This document shows, in pieces, positions 53,697 to 63,241 of a DNA stretch of 64,000 bases. The notes under the pieces are model-generated. The model ran no database searches, was not told the origin of the DNA, and worked only from the letters and a program-made list of their open reading frames with translations. Numbering within the stretch: the first letter of the stretch is position 1; each line of letters starts with the position of its first letter. Both the position numbers and the translations under genes were made by a program. The stretch is from Verrucomicrobiia bacterium (GTDB taxonomy: Bacteria; Verrucomicrobiota; Verrucomicrobiia; Limisphaerales; UBA11358): positions 62,001-126,000 of the forward strand of contig JARLJW010000084.1 in assembly GCA_031290985.1 (NCBI GenBank). The letters run 5' to 3'.

Positions 53697-54904
53697 ATGA
53701 TACAACGACAGCCACATCGCCGGTTGAAATCAAAACCGATGATTCAACCGTAAAAAAATACGTCTGGCCCGCGGCGCTCCTGCTCGCGGTCCTGCTCTAC
53801 CTCGGGTTCGCCTACCTGGCGAACACGTTCACCCACGAGTCCACCGACGATGCCTTCATCGCCGGCCATGTCGTCTCCATCGCGCCCCGTGTGGCCGGAC
53901 AGGTCGCCGCCGTTCAGGTGGTCGACAACCAGCTGGTCCGATCGAATGACCTGCTGCTGGAACTCGACCCGGCGGATTTCGCCGTGGCGGTGGGACAGAA
54001 AGAGGCTGCGGCAGTTTCCCAGGACGCCAATTTCCGCACGGTGGTGGCCGCCTATGAGCTGATGCGCGCCAAGGTCACGACGGCGGAATCTTCCGCCCGC
54101 AAGGCGAAGGCGGATGTCGATTCCGCCGCCGCCACCGCCAACCGCGCGCGGCTGGACTTCAACCGCGCGCAGGACCTGGTGAAGGAGAAGACCATTTCCC
54201 AGCAGGAATTTGATGCCGCCCAGGCCGCGGACACCAAGGCGCAGGCGGACTTGAAATCGGCACAGGAAAATTTGGATGTGGAAAGCTCCCGGGTGAATGA
54301 GGCGGACAAGCAGTTGTCGGCCGTGGTGGCGGAAAAAGAGGTGGCCTTCTCCCAGGCCAATGAATCCCTCACCAACGTCATTGCCGCCCGGCTGAATCTT
54401 TCGTACACCAAAGTGTTCGCGCCCTGCGACGGCCGCGTCACGCGCAAGGCCGTTGAGACTGGCGACTATCTCCAGGCGGCGCAGCAGGTCATGTCCCTCG
54501 TGCCGGTCGAGGTCTGGGTCATCGCCAACTTCAAGGAATCGCAACTGGACAAGATGCGGACGAACCAGCCGGTGTCCGTGGAGATCGATGCCCTCGGCGG
54601 CCGGGCGTTTCGCGCGCATGTGGAAAGCGTCCAGGCCGGCAGCGGCGCGGCCTTCAGCCTCCTGCCCCCGGAAAACGCCACCGGCAACTTCGTGAAGGTC
54701 ATCCAGCGCGTGCCGGTGAAGATCGTGTTTGATGAACCGCTGCCGCCCGATCACGTCGTCGGCCCCGGCCTGTCGGTGGCGCCCAGCGTACAGGTCAGCA
54801 CCTTTGTTTTTCCTGCGTGGCTGATCGCACTCGTCGCGCTGGCCGTCAGCATGGGCGCGGCCCTGGTCGTTCTAGCCGTCGCCGGTCGCAAAACCGGCGG
54901 CTGA
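53693..54904 (+). CDS. emrA: EmrA-like HlyD-family adaptor
   Basis: 403 residues. One membrane anchor (~25-48), DDAFIAGHVVSIAPRVAG (start of the lipoyl half), a long coiled coil (~95-225, rich in Ala, Lys, Gln, Glu), and VFAPCDGRVTRKAVETGDYL as the second half. EmrA-type adaptors link an MFS pump to an outer-membrane channel. Its ATG overlaps the RND gene stop; emrB follows after 6 bp. Unusually it has an additional C-terminal hydrophobic helix (~370-398). Confidence 0.88.
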   Translation: MNDTTTATSPVEIKTDDSTVKKYVWPAALLLAVLLYLGFAYLANTFTHESTDDAFIAGHVVSIAPRVAGQVAAVQVVDNQLVRSNDLLLELDPADFAVAVGQKEAAAVSQDANFRTVVAAYELMRAKVTTAESSARKAKADVDSAAATANRARLDFNRAQDLVKEKTISQQEFDAAQAADTKAQADLKSAQENLDVESSRVNEADKQLSAVVAEKEVAFSQANESLTNVIAARLNLSYTKVFAPCDGRVTRKAVETGDYLQAAQQVMSLVPVEVWVIANFKESQLDKMRTNQPVSVEIDALGGRAFRAHVESVQAGSGAAFSLLPPENATGNFVKVIQRVPVKIVFDEPLPPDHVVGPGLSVAPSVQVSTFVFPAWLIALVALAVSMGAALVVLAVAGRKTGG

Positions 54905-54910
54905 TTTTCC

Positions 54911-56482
54911 ATGTCCGACCTTCCGAAACAGGAATGGCATCCGCGCCATAATCCGTGGCTCATCACGCTCACGGTGATGATGGCGGTGTTCATGGAGGTG
55001 CTGGACACGTCGATCGCCAACATCGCCCTGCCCCACATCGCCGGCAGTCTTTCGGCGACGCCCGAAGAGGCCACCTGGGTGCTGACAAGCTACCTCATCT
55101 CCAACGCCATCGTGCTGCCGATGACCGGCTGGCTCGGCAATCACTTTGGCCGCAAGCGCGTCCTGCTCACCTGCATCGTGCTGTTCACGTTCGCCTCGGG
55201 CCTGTGCGGGCTGGCGTGGGATCTGCCCACGCTCATCATGGCCCGCATTCTACAGGGCTTCGGCGGCGGCGCCATGGTGCCCATCGCCCAGTCCATCATG
55301 CTGGAAAGTTTCCCCGCCCAGAAACGCGGCGCGGCCATGGCCGTGTTCGCGCAGGGCGTCGTCGTGGCGCCCATCCTCGGCCCCACGCTCGGCGGCTGGA
55401 TCACCGACAGCTATTCCTGGCGCTGGATTTTCTACATCAACCTGCCCGTGGGCATCTTCGCGGTGCTGATGGCAAAATGGCTCGTGGAAGACCCGCCGTA
55501 CATCAAGCGCAACGTCGAGGCCACCATCGACTACATCGGCTTCGGCCTGCTGGCGGTGTGGCTGGCCACGATGCAGATCGTGTTGGACAAGGGCCAGGAG
55601 GCCGACTGGTTCGGCGCGGAATGGGTGCGCTGGTTCACCGCCATTTCGGCCGGGTCGTTCTTCGCCTTCATCTGGTGGGAGTTCAAGTCCGATCATCCGC
55701 TGGTGGACCTGCGCGTGTTCAAGAACCGCAATTTCGCCATCGGCCTCCTCCTGATGACCTCGCTGGCCGCCATCCTTTACGGGACGACCGCCCAACTGCC
55801 GCTGTTTCTGCAGACGCTCATGGGTTATCCCGCGCTGCAAAGCGGTTACGCCATGTCGCCCCGCGGCATTGCGGCGTTCGTCACGACCTTCTTCGTCGGG
55901 CGGCTCGTCGGGAAGATGCGCGCGCGCTGGATGCTCTGCTTCGGCTTTACCATGCTGGCCTATTCCTCCTTCCTGCTGGCCAACATCAACCTCCAGGTCG
56001 GCATGGTGAACGTCATCTGGCCCAGCATCATCAACGGCATCGCCATCAGCTTCATTTTTGTGCCGCTGACCACCACGACCATGAGCCAGCTCGGGCAGGC
56101 GCAGATCGGCAACGCCAGCGGCCTGTACAACCTCATGCGCAACCTCGGCGGCAGCATCGGCATCGCCTTCGTCACCACCATGCTCGCCCGCGGCGCGCAG
56201 ACGCACCAGGCGCTGATGGTCGGGCATCTGACCGCGACTGATCCCGCCTTCACCCGGCGTTTCGACGCCGCCAAAAACCTGCTGTCGCACCACAACGATC
56301 CCGCCAGCGCCACCATGCAGGCTTATGCGGCCGTCTATTCGTTGCTCGACCAGCAGGCGCATCTGTGGGCGTTCGTGGACAACTTCTTTCTGTTCGGCAT
56401 CCTCGCGCTGGCGGGCATCCCGCTGGTCTTCCTGTTCAAACGCCCCAAATACCTGAAGGCCCCCGCCGCCGCGGCACATTGA
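54911..56482 (+). CDS. emrB: EmrB-like DHA2-family MFS drug exporter
   Basis: 523 residues, about fourteen hydrophobic helices. EVLDTSIANIALPHIAG (motif D1-like), LTSYLISNAIVLPMTGWL, the GRKRVLL loop and GPTLGGWITD (motif C) match the DHA2 family. Works with the EmrA-like protein to export hydrophobic drugs by proton antiport. Last pump gene of the cluster, with no outer-membrane factor. Confidence 0.92.
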   Translation: MSDLPKQEWHPRHNPWLITLTVMMAVFMEVLDTSIANIALPHIAGSLSATPEEATWVLTSYLISNAIVLPMTGWLGNHFGRKRVLLTCIVLFTFASGLCGLAWDLPTLIMARILQGFGGGAMVPIAQSIMLESFPAQKRGAAMAVFAQGVVVAPILGPTLGGWITDSYSWRWIFYINLPVGIFAVLMAKWLVEDPPYIKRNVEATIDYIGFGLLAVWLATMQIVLDKGQEADWFGAEWVRWFTAISAGSFFAFIWWEFKSDHPLVDLRVFKNRNFAIGLLLMTSLAAILYGTTAQLPLFLQTLMGYPALQSGYAMSPRGIAAFVTTFFVGRLVGKMRARWMLCFGFTMLAYSSFLLANINLQVGMVNVIWPSIINGIAISFIFVPLTTTTMSQLGQAQIGNASGLYNLMRNLGGSIGIAFVTTMLARGAQTHQALMVGHLTATDPAFTRRFDAAKNLLSHHNDPASATMQAYAAVYSLLDQQAHLWAFVDNFFLFGILALAGIPLVFLFKRPKYLKAPAAAAH

Positions 56483-56533
56483 ACCGAAAAAGATTGAAAC
56501 ATTTGCCCCCTCCTGGCGTCTAAGGTTTTGAGT

Positions 56534-56887
56534 ATGAAAACATCAACTTTTATCAAGTGCGCCCTGATCGGCACCACCCTCCCGTTGTTTGCCGGTTGCG
56601 TGGAACGCGAAGTCGTTTATCGCGACCGCCCCGTGGCCGTCGCGCCCGGCGAAGTCGTCGTGGCCGACCCCGGCGAACCGCCGGCACCGCAGGTTGAAGT
56701 GGTCACCGTGGCCCCCGGCCCGTTGGAGGCCTGGTTCTGGGTTCCCGGCTGCTGGGAATGGCGCGGGCACTGGGTGTGGTATGGTGGCCACTGGGCCGCC
56801 CGCCCGCATCCCGGCGCCATCTGGATCCATTCCGGCTGGGTCCATCGCGGCCATGGCCGCGTGTGGATCTCCGGTCACTGGCGCTGA
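56534..56887 (+). CDS. YXWGXW-repeat lipoprotein
   Basis: 117 residues from the ATG at 56534 (TTG six bases upstream rejected). Lipobox LFAGC (Cys22) ends the signal peptide. The C-terminal half has Trp/His-rich units (WEWRGHWVWYGGHWA, IWIHSGWVHRGHGRVWISGHW) of the YXWGXW family of small cell-envelope lipoproteins. Located 51 bp after emrB; a role in the pumps is not indicated. Confidence 0.85.
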   Translation: MKTSTFIKCALIGTTLPLFAGCVEREVVYRDRPVAVAPGEVVVADPGEPPAPQVEVVTVAPGPLEAWFWVPGCWEWRGHWVWYGGHWAARPHPGAIWIHSGWVHRGHGRVWISGHWR

Positions 56888-56890
56888 ACT

Positions 56891-58372
56891 TCAGCCCCGG
56901 ATCTTGGCGAGCGCGCGGGACGTGATCTCCCGCGCGCGCGCATCCGCCGCCGCCTCCGCATAGCAACGGAACTCCGGCGCGTTGCCCGATGGCCGCAGAT
57001 GGATGATCTCCTCGTTCTGAAAAACAATCCGCAATCCATCCGTCCGGTTCAGGCTCGCCACCTTCCCGCAAATTTCCCCGAACATCGCTTCAATGGCCGT
57101 CTGGTCCGCCGCTTCCGCGCCCGAATTAAACTTCGCCAAAATCGCCGCGCTTTTTTCCGTCGCAAAATCTTTCAACCGGTCGCTCGCCGTGAACCGCGCG
57201 GGCAATCCCGCCGCCAGTTGCGAAACCGTTTTGCCCTGCGCCCTGGCCAGCAGCAAAACCCCCAGCATCACGATCACCGCGTCCCGCGTCGGCAGTGCGC
57301 GCAGCGTTTTGCCGCCCAGTTCGACGTCCGAGTTCAGCAAAAACCCCCCGTTCGCCTCGTAGCCCACGACGCGTTTCGCGCCGTTCGCCGTCGCCTGCAA
57401 CATCGACGCCACCACGAACGGCGAGCCGATGCGCGTGCGGCGGACCTCCTTGAACCACCCGCATTTTTCCACCGCCGTGTTGCAGCTCACCGGCGTGCTG
57501 ATGGAATCCGCCGCCAGAAATTTTGCGCACAAGATCCCCGCCACATCGCCGCGCAGCCAGTTCCCGTGCTCATCGCTCACGAGCGGACGGTCACTGTCGC
57601 CATCCGCCGAAACCAGCGCGTCAAACTTCCCCGTCGCCACCCAGCCGTGCGCGAGCTGCACGTCCTCCGGCCGGATCGCCTCGGTGTCCACCGGAATAAA
57701 GTTTTCCGAACGCCCCAGCGCCGTCACCTCCGCGCCGAGATGCGAGAATATCTTCACCAGCACATCGCGCCCGACGGCCGAGTGCTGATAGACCCCGACG
57801 CGCACCCCGCGCAGCGCGTCGTGGCGGAAAAAATTCAGGTAGCGCATCGCGTAATTTTCCCCCGCCACCGGTGAAACCTCCGGCGCCGCCGACGCCCTCG
57901 CAAAATTTCCGTCCGCGCCAAACAGCGCATCGTCCAGCTCCACCACCTGGCCGCTCATGCCCTTTTCATCCGCCTTCAAAACCTCGCCCGCGGGCTTGTT
58001 GAATTTGATGCCGTTGCGGTCATCGGGAATGTGGCTGCCCGTCACCATGATCGCCGGAATTTTATTTTCGAGCCCGTACAGCGCCACCGCCGGTGATGGC
58101 ACCTTGCCGCAGTTCACCGCGCGATACCCCCGGTCCTGCGCCGCCCGGCACACCGCCGCCATCACGCGGTCCGTGCTGGGCCGGAAATCCCCGCCCACCG
58201 CCACCGCCCCGCCCGCGCGCTTCAATTCGCCGGCGCCCTCCAGGTATTGCAGGAATCCCCGCGTGTACGCGTAGCAGACGGCATCCGTCATCGCCGTCGC
58301 CAGTCCGCGCGCGCCGCTCGTGCCAAACGCCACGCCGCTCCGCGCCATCAAGTCTTGGATTGAAATCTTCAT
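56891..58372 (-). CDS. Phosphohexomutase (phosphomannomutase/phosphoglucosamine mutase family)
   Basis: 493 residues from the ATG at 58372 (MKISIQDLMARSGVAFGTSG); a frame continuing upstream is Arg/Gly-rich and antisense to the sugar hydrolase start region. VMVTGSHIPDDRNGIKF holds the phosphoserine, SADGDSDRPLV the metal-binding loop, VGYEANGGF the sugar loop, RPSGNAPEFR the phosphate loop. It interconverts hexose 1- and 6-phosphates. Which sugar cannot be told. Possibly co-transcribed with the upstream GH2 gene (26 bp gap). Confidence 0.9.
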   Translation of the reverse strand: MKISIQDLMARSGVAFGTSGARGLATAMTDAVCYAYTRGFLQYLEGAGELKRAGGAVAVGGDFRPSTDRVMAAVCRAAQDRGYRAVNCGKVPSPAVALYGLENKIPAIMVTGSHIPDDRNGIKFNKPAGEVLKADEKGMSGQVVELDDALFGADGNFARASAAPEVSPVAGENYAMRYLNFFRHDALRGVRVGVYQHSAVGRDVLVKIFSHLGAEVTALGRSENFIPVDTEAIRPEDVQLAHGWVATGKFDALVSADGDSDRPLVSDEHGNWLRGDVAGILCAKFLAADSISTPVSCNTAVEKCGWFKEVRRTRIGSPFVVASMLQATANGAKRVVGYEANGGFLLNSDVELGGKTLRALPTRDAVIVMLGVLLLARAQGKTVSQLAAGLPARFTASDRLKDFATEKSAAILAKFNSGAEAADQTAIEAMFGEICGKVASLNRTDGLRIVFQNEEIIHLRPSGNAPEFRCYAEAAADARAREITSRALAKIRG

Positions 58373-58398
58373 CCTCGGCCAGATGGTATTTGAAAAAA

Positions 58399-60243
58399 TT
58401 ACCGGGCCAAGTCCGCTTTCGCCTTCGCGTCGTAAAAGTTTTTCAGCACGTCGAACGCCATTTTCTTCTCGCCGTTGTGGCCGATGACACCCTTCAGATT
58501 CCACCCGTCCTGGACCACCGGCAGCAACCGGCGCGGCGAACGGAAATCCACCAGGATCCACGGCGTGCAGCCCGTGAAGCCCGGGATCTTGTCCAGCATC
58601 GGCAGCGTGCGCCGGTAGACATCCGCCTGATACTCCTCGCTGAACCGGGTCAACGCATCCGCGTGCATCCCCTGTTTCGCATCCGCCCCGAATTCGCTGA
58701 TGAACACCGGCTTGTTATACTTGATGGTCCAGTGGATGCGGTCGATCTTCTCCGGCAGACCGTCATACCAGCCCGTGTACTGGTTGAAGCTGCACAGGTC
58801 CGTGTATTGGCCGAACGGATCATCCACGATCTTGTGCAACGGCGCATTCGTCTCCGTGCGCACCTCCATCGCCGCCGAGATCAGCCGCGTTCCGTCCAGC
58901 GCCCGCGCCTCGTCTACCAGCGCCTTCAAAAACGCCGTGCGCGGCTTGCTCACCGGCGTCTCGTTCGCCACCGACCACACCACCACGCTCGCCCGGTTCT
59001 GATCGCGCGCAATCTCATCGCGCAACTGCTGCTGCGCGTTCTCCGCCGTCGCCGCGTTCGTCCACGCGATCGTCCAATACACCGGGATTTCCTCCCAGCA
59101 CATGATGCCGATCTCATCCGCCACCCGCGCCATGTGCTCGTTGTGCGGATAATGCGCCAGCCGCACAAAATTGCAACCCAGCTCCTTCGCCCAGCCCAGC
59201 AACTGCCGCGCGTCCGCCTCCGACCACGCCCGCCGGCCTTCCAGCGGATTCTCCTCGTGGATGCAGATGCCGCGCAGAAAAACCTTCTTGCCGTTCAACA
59301 AAACGTCCGTGCCGCTCGTCGCAATTGTGCGGAAACCCACCTTGTCCTTCAACCCGTCCGCCCCGGCGGAAATCTCCACGTCATGCAACACCGGATTTTC
59401 CGGCGACCACAACGTCAGGTTCGACGGCGTCAGCTCAAACTTTGCCACGCCGCCCTTGTCCGCCTTCATCTCCGCCGCGAGCTTCAGCGATGGAAAATTG
59501 ACTTTGACCGTCTGCGCCCGGTCCTGGCCATCGAGTTGCACGCTCGCCTCGATCGTGTTCGTCGTCCCCGGCTTCAGCCGCGTGCGGAAATTGCTGATGA
59601 ACGTCGCCGGCGTCTCCACCAGCAGCACATCGCGCGTGATGCCCCCGTAATTCCACCAGTCCGTGTTCACCGTCGGCACCCCCTCCACATGCCGGTTGTT
59701 GTTCACCCGCACCACCAGCGAATTCCCCTGCGCCTTCACCAGCTTCGTCACCTCATACGCGAACGGCGTGAACCCGCCGATGTGTTTGCCCAGCTTCTTG
59801 CCGTTCAGATAAACGTCCGCCTCGTAGTTCACCGCCGCAAAATAAATAAACAGCCGGTGCTCCGGATCGGTTTTGCTCACGTCGAACTTTTTGCGGTACC
59901 ACACCGAGCCCTCGTAATAAAACAGCTTGTCATCCTGCGAATTCCAGTCGCCCGGCACGTTCAAGGTCGGGCTCGTGTCAAAGTTGTATTCCACCAGGTC
60001 CGTCGCGTCCTTCGCATGATGATCCAGCCCGAACCCGCCCGTGACCTTCGCCGCTGCATCGTACGGCACGTGGCGATAATCGAAATAGCCCGTGTCATAC
60101 GGATCCACGATCACGTTCCACTTGCCGTTCAAGCTCGTGGACTGCCGCGCAAACACATCCCCCAGCACCACCTCCGCCCGGACGACCGGCACCAACGCCG
60201 CCCCCGCCAGCCCCGCCAGTAAAACCAGAAGACATTTTTTCAT
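58399..60243 (-). CDS. Exported glycoside hydrolase family 2 enzyme (beta-galactosidase/glucuronidase-like)
   Basis: 614 residues from the ATG at 60243, where MKKCLLVLLAGLAGAALVPV begins a signal peptide. Three domains: jelly-roll (~60-220; GSVWYRKKFDV), immunoglobulin-like (~225-325) and TIM barrel (~330-600; FLRGICIHEENP, LAHYPHNEHMARVADEIGI). WSVANETP gives the acid/base Glu and FISEFGADA the nucleophile Glu. It hydrolyses beta-linked sugars in the periplasm or outside, typical for polysaccharide-degrading verrucomicrobia. Confidence 0.93.
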   Translation of the reverse strand: MKKCLLVLLAGLAGAALVPVVRAEVVLGDVFARQSTSLNGKWNVIVDPYDTGYFDYRHVPYDAAAKVTGGFGLDHHAKDATDLVEYNFDTSPTLNVPGDWNSQDDKLFYYEGSVWYRKKFDVSKTDPEHRLFIYFAAVNYEADVYLNGKKLGKHIGGFTPFAYEVTKLVKAQGNSLVVRVNNNRHVEGVPTVNTDWWNYGGITRDVLLVETPATFISNFRTRLKPGTTNTIEASVQLDGQDRAQTVKVNFPSLKLAAEMKADKGGVAKFELTPSNLTLWSPENPVLHDVEISAGADGLKDKVGFRTIATSGTDVLLNGKKVFLRGICIHEENPLEGRRAWSEADARQLLGWAKELGCNFVRLAHYPHNEHMARVADEIGIMCWEEIPVYWTIAWTNAATAENAQQQLRDEIARDQNRASVVVWSVANETPVSKPRTAFLKALVDEARALDGTRLISAAMEVRTETNAPLHKIVDDPFGQYTDLCSFNQYTGWYDGLPEKIDRIHWTIKYNKPVFISEFGADAKQGMHADALTRFSEEYQADVYRRTLPMLDKIPGFTGCTPWILVDFRSPRRLLPVVQDGWNLKGVIGHNGEKKMAFDVLKNFYDAKAKADLAR

Positions 60244-60924
60244 GAGAGTTGAATTATATGCTGCATTGAATCCGGCCAATTTAGCCAATCGGTAAAACCG
60301 AAGGAACCATTTTGTCTTTGCCAACGACCTATGCTTCCATAGGTATCGGCCCGGCGTTTGGAGACAGCCCCCATTTTGCCGATAATTCCAAAGTTGTATA
60401 TCCCTCGAACGGGGTATGCCGCCCGGGAAGGCGGACAACGTCGGGCTGCGACGTTGTCCGTCCGCGCAGCGGGCACTTTGAGGCATGGCCATGTCTTCGA
60501 TAACCTCGAACCCACCACCGCCCGCAACCCCGCCCGCGTCATGGACTGCGGCGGGAAGCGCAGCGCCACGCCGCTTTCGCCTGCAACCGCAATCTGCCAT
60601 ACCCGCCCGACCCGCCGCTTCGTCCTCGTCCTCGAATCCCTTTGAACCTTGGAATCTTGGCGCTTTTCTTCATCTCGGATTTCGGATTTCGAATTTGTTT
60701 TGTCATTCCCGATGGCCCTCTGCCAGCAGCCCTGCCTCATCCTGATGCAAGATTTCTGACCATTGACCAGCTTTTGGCTTTGGATCTGCTTTCCAAAGCG
60801 ACCATGCCCTCCCAAGGGGATGTATTGTCGCAATACTGTCCATATTTGGGAGTGGATGCTTGGATTCAGGACGGAACCTTGGTGCCGGTAAGAAGAAGTT
60901 GAATTGTGAATGGAAGGCTTTTGC
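60244..60924. other. 681-bp non-coding gap with one strong hairpin
   Basis: Contains CGGACAACGTCG (60432-60443), 5-nt loop, CGACGTTGTCCG (60449-60460), a perfect 12-bp stem without T-run. Frames across the gap have no protein-like composition. The promoter of the GH2 gene (minus) should be near 60270-60320; I see no convincing -35/-10. Confidence 0.5.
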
Positions 60925-61275
60925 ATGAAGCCCTGCCTTTTTGATTCGTTTGCCGACATGATTGGGACCCTGTCAACCGCCGCCGTCCTCCGGACGTTGG
61001 AACGGGAGCGCGGGCTGCTGGAAAGCGATCTCGCACACCAACGCTTTTCATCACCCATGGAGGTTAGTTCCATTTTAAGTTTCTGCTGGTTCGTTGAAGC
61101 CATCCGGCAAAGGTGGTCGACGTTTGCCATCCCGGCGCCGCTCACGCACCTCGCATTTTATCGGACGACCCTGCACAGATTGGTGGCGGCCGGCGAACTG
61201 CCCGCGGAGGCAAAAACGCGCTTCGACGAAACGTTCGGCCCCAACCGCCCGGCGGCAACCCGGCTGTTTGCCTGA
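60925..61275 (+). CDS. Hypothetical protein upstream of the sensor kinase
   Basis: 116 residues from the ATG at 60925, preceded by GGAAGG at ~7 nt. MKPCLFDSFADMIGTLSTAA, then LERERGLLESDLAHQRFSSP, is helical and soluble. No family recognised. It ends 41-77 bp before the hybrid kinase start and probably shares its transcript, so it may be a partner. Confidence 0.55.
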   Translation: MKPCLFDSFADMIGTLSTAAVLRTLERERGLLESDLAHQRFSSPMEVSSILSFCWFVEAIRQRWSTFAIPAPLTHLAFYRTTLHRLVAAGELPAEAKTRFDETFGPNRPAATRLFA

Positions 61276-61352
61276 AGCAACAATTTGGAGATACCCGATT
61301 ATATGATACATAAAGGATGGTTTTTGATCGGTGCGACGGGCGTGACGATTCT

Positions 61353-62882
61353 ATGAGTTTTACATATTTGACAGCGGGCCTCATTGCGGGCGGGCTGCAA
61401 CTGGCCGTTGCCGCCTACGCCCTGCTGCTGAACCGTCGCTTTGGGCCGGGCCGGGTCGGCTGGTCGCTCTTCTGCGCCTTCGCCGTTCTCGCCACGGCCC
61501 ATGGCGTCCTGTCCCTGCTGCCGCTCAATGAACCGGCCGGGCTGGAAATATTGTATGCCCTCGTCGCCCTGCTGCTCCTGGCCGGCCTCATGCATCTCGA
61601 CGCCCTGCTCAAGCAACGTCAGCGGGCGGAAGCCGCCGAGTCCGCCCGGCGCGAGGAACTGACCACGCAGGTGGAAAAACAGACCGCCTATCTTGTGCGG
61701 GCCGTCGATGCCTTGCACGCCGAGATCGAGGCGCATCAGCGGCTGGAATCGCAGTTCGTCGAGACGCAGAAGATGGCCATCCTCGGCCAGCTCGTCGGCG
61801 GCATCACCAAGGACCTCGACAGCGCCCTCAAAAAAATCACCGCCTCGGCCGAGCTGCTCCTCGCCGGGACCGGCGGCGGCACGCCGGCTTCCAGCCAGCA
61901 CACCACCGACATCGTCCTCGCGGTGGAGCGGGCGTCCCTGCTCACCGCGCAGCTCATGGCCTTCGGCCCCGGCCAGGCCGCGCAAACGCCCACCCTCCTG
62001 GATTTGAACAGCGTCGTGCTCGGCATGCAAAGCCTGCTCCGCCGCCAGGCGGGCGCGGACGTGGAGTTCACCTTCGACCCCAACCGGGACCTGGGCCGCG
62101 TTAATGCCCCGCCCGCCGGCGTCGCGCAGGTGTTGATGAACCTCGTCGCCAACGCCGTCGACGCCATGCCCGACGGCGGCCGGCTGGACATCTCCCTGGA
62201 GGCCACCCCCGACGACGCAAATTCCAAGACGGCCGGCCGAAAGTTTGCCGTCCTCTCCGTCAGCGACACCGGCACCGGCATGACCGACGCCGTCAAGGCC
62301 CGCCTGTTCGAGCCCTTCTTCACCACCAAACCCAACGGCCGGGGCCTCGGGCTGGTCGTCTGCTGGACCATCCTGAAGCAAATCGGCGGACACATCGAAG
62401 TGTCGACCGCCTTGGGCCAGGGCACCGTCTTCAAAGTGTACTTCCCGCTGGCCGACCTGCCGCCCGAACGACTCGAAACTCCCGATCAAACCGCCGCCCT
62501 CCCGCGCGGCACGGAAACCATCCTCGTGGTCGAAGACGACCCGTCGGTGCGGCAGCTCGCCACACGCGCGTTGGAGGCCCAGGGCTACAACGTGCTCATT
62601 GCCGTGGACGGACAGGAAGGTTTGAAAGTCGCCCGCGAGCATGGCGGACGCATCCACCTCGTTTTGGCCGATGTCGTCATGCCCCAGATGGATGGCCGGG
62701 CCATGGCCGACTGGCTGAAAGCCGTCTTTCCCGACATCAAGATTCTGTTCACCTCCGGCTACGTGGCCCCGGACCCGACCGGCAACAGCCTCTTTGATTC
62801 CGGCGCCGGCTTCCTGCCCAAGCCCTTCAACACCCCCACCCTCGCGCATAAAGTCAGGGAAATCCTCGATCAAGCCAGGTGA
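61353..62882 (+). CDS. Sensor histidine kinase-receiver hybrid with a non-canonical H-box
   Basis: 509 residues from the ATG at 61353 (an upstream ATG at 61317 is possible). Two or three membrane helices (residues ~5-85), a coiled coil (~90-135), then QKMAILGQLVGGITKDLDSA, which aligns with the HisKA H-box but has Lys (AAG at 61809-61811) where the phospho-accepting His should be. The ATPase domain is intact: NLVANAVDAM (N box), DTGTGM (G1), FEPFFTTK (F), GRGLGL (G2). The C-terminal receiver has VVEDD, LADVVMPQMDG (acceptor Asp) and LPKPF. Probably not a normal autokinase; it may be a phosphatase or allosteric module, or phosphorylate in another way. Confidence 0.85.
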   Translation: MSFTYLTAGLIAGGLQLAVAAYALLLNRRFGPGRVGWSLFCAFAVLATAHGVLSLLPLNEPAGLEILYALVALLLLAGLMHLDALLKQRQRAEAAESARREELTTQVEKQTAYLVRAVDALHAEIEAHQRLESQFVETQKMAILGQLVGGITKDLDSALKKITASAELLLAGTGGGTPASSQHTTDIVLAVERASLLTAQLMAFGPGQAAQTPTLLDLNSVVLGMQSLLRRQAGADVEFTFDPNRDLGRVNAPPAGVAQVLMNLVANAVDAMPDGGRLDISLEATPDDANSKTAGRKFAVLSVSDTGTGMTDAVKARLFEPFFTTKPNGRGLGLVVCWTILKQIGGHIEVSTALGQGTVFKVYFPLADLPPERLETPDQTAALPRGTETILVVEDDPSVRQLATRALEAQGYNVLIAVDGQEGLKVAREHGGRIHLVLADVVMPQMDGRAMADWLKAVFPDIKILFTSGYVAPDPTGNSLFDSGAGFLPKPFNTPTLAHKVREILDQAR

Positions 62883-62993
62883 ACGGGGATGGTTCCGTCC
62901 GGAGCGCCGAGCACTGCCAGTCCGGCTCGGACCTCGGCCGGGACGAGGGTTCCATCCTCGATCCCCCACCTGATCTTGACCTTCAACATTTTC

Positions 62994-63054
62994 AAAAAAT
63001 ATTTCACCTTGATTAACCTTGATCGCCCCCAATTCAGCCCCATTTCCCTCCGTT
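62994..63054. repeat. Decamer-bearing direct repeat, copy 1 (copy 2 at 63183-63241)
   Basis: AAAAAATATTTCACCTTGAT, then TAACCTTGATCGCCCCCAAT and TCAGCC. ACCTTGATTA and ACCTTGATCG are inverted versions of the (G/C)ATCAAGGT decamers at 48.6-49.2 kb. Confidence 0.8.
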
Positions 63055-63182
63055 CGCGAGCCCACCGTTGTCGAGGTGGTAAAACTTTCTTGAACCGAAA
63101 ACCGCGCCAAGTCATCTCCTCTCCCCGGGGGAGAGGACACAGGTGAGGGCGAGCAATCCACTAACTTCCCCACCTCTTTTTT

Positions 63183-63241
63183 AAAAAATATTTCACCTTG
63201 ATTAACCTTGATCGCCCCCAATTCAGCCTCATTCCCCCGTT
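63183..63241. repeat. Decamer-bearing direct repeat, copy 2
   Basis: Nearly identical to 62994-63054 over ~58 bp. Between the copies lies CTCTCCCCGGGGGAGAG (near 63119-63135), a common dispersed hairpin. The pair lies at the broken end of the minus-strand gene. Confidence 0.8.

Noticed and set aside
58093..60222. 709-codon plus-strand frame opposite the GH2 gene
   Set aside because: Arg/His/Pro-rich shadow; the opposite strand encodes catalytic Glu motifs and a signal peptide.
61299..62882. Extension of the right-end minus-strand gene through the kinase gene
   Set aside because: It is the exact antisense of a hybrid kinase with intact ATPase and receiver motifs.
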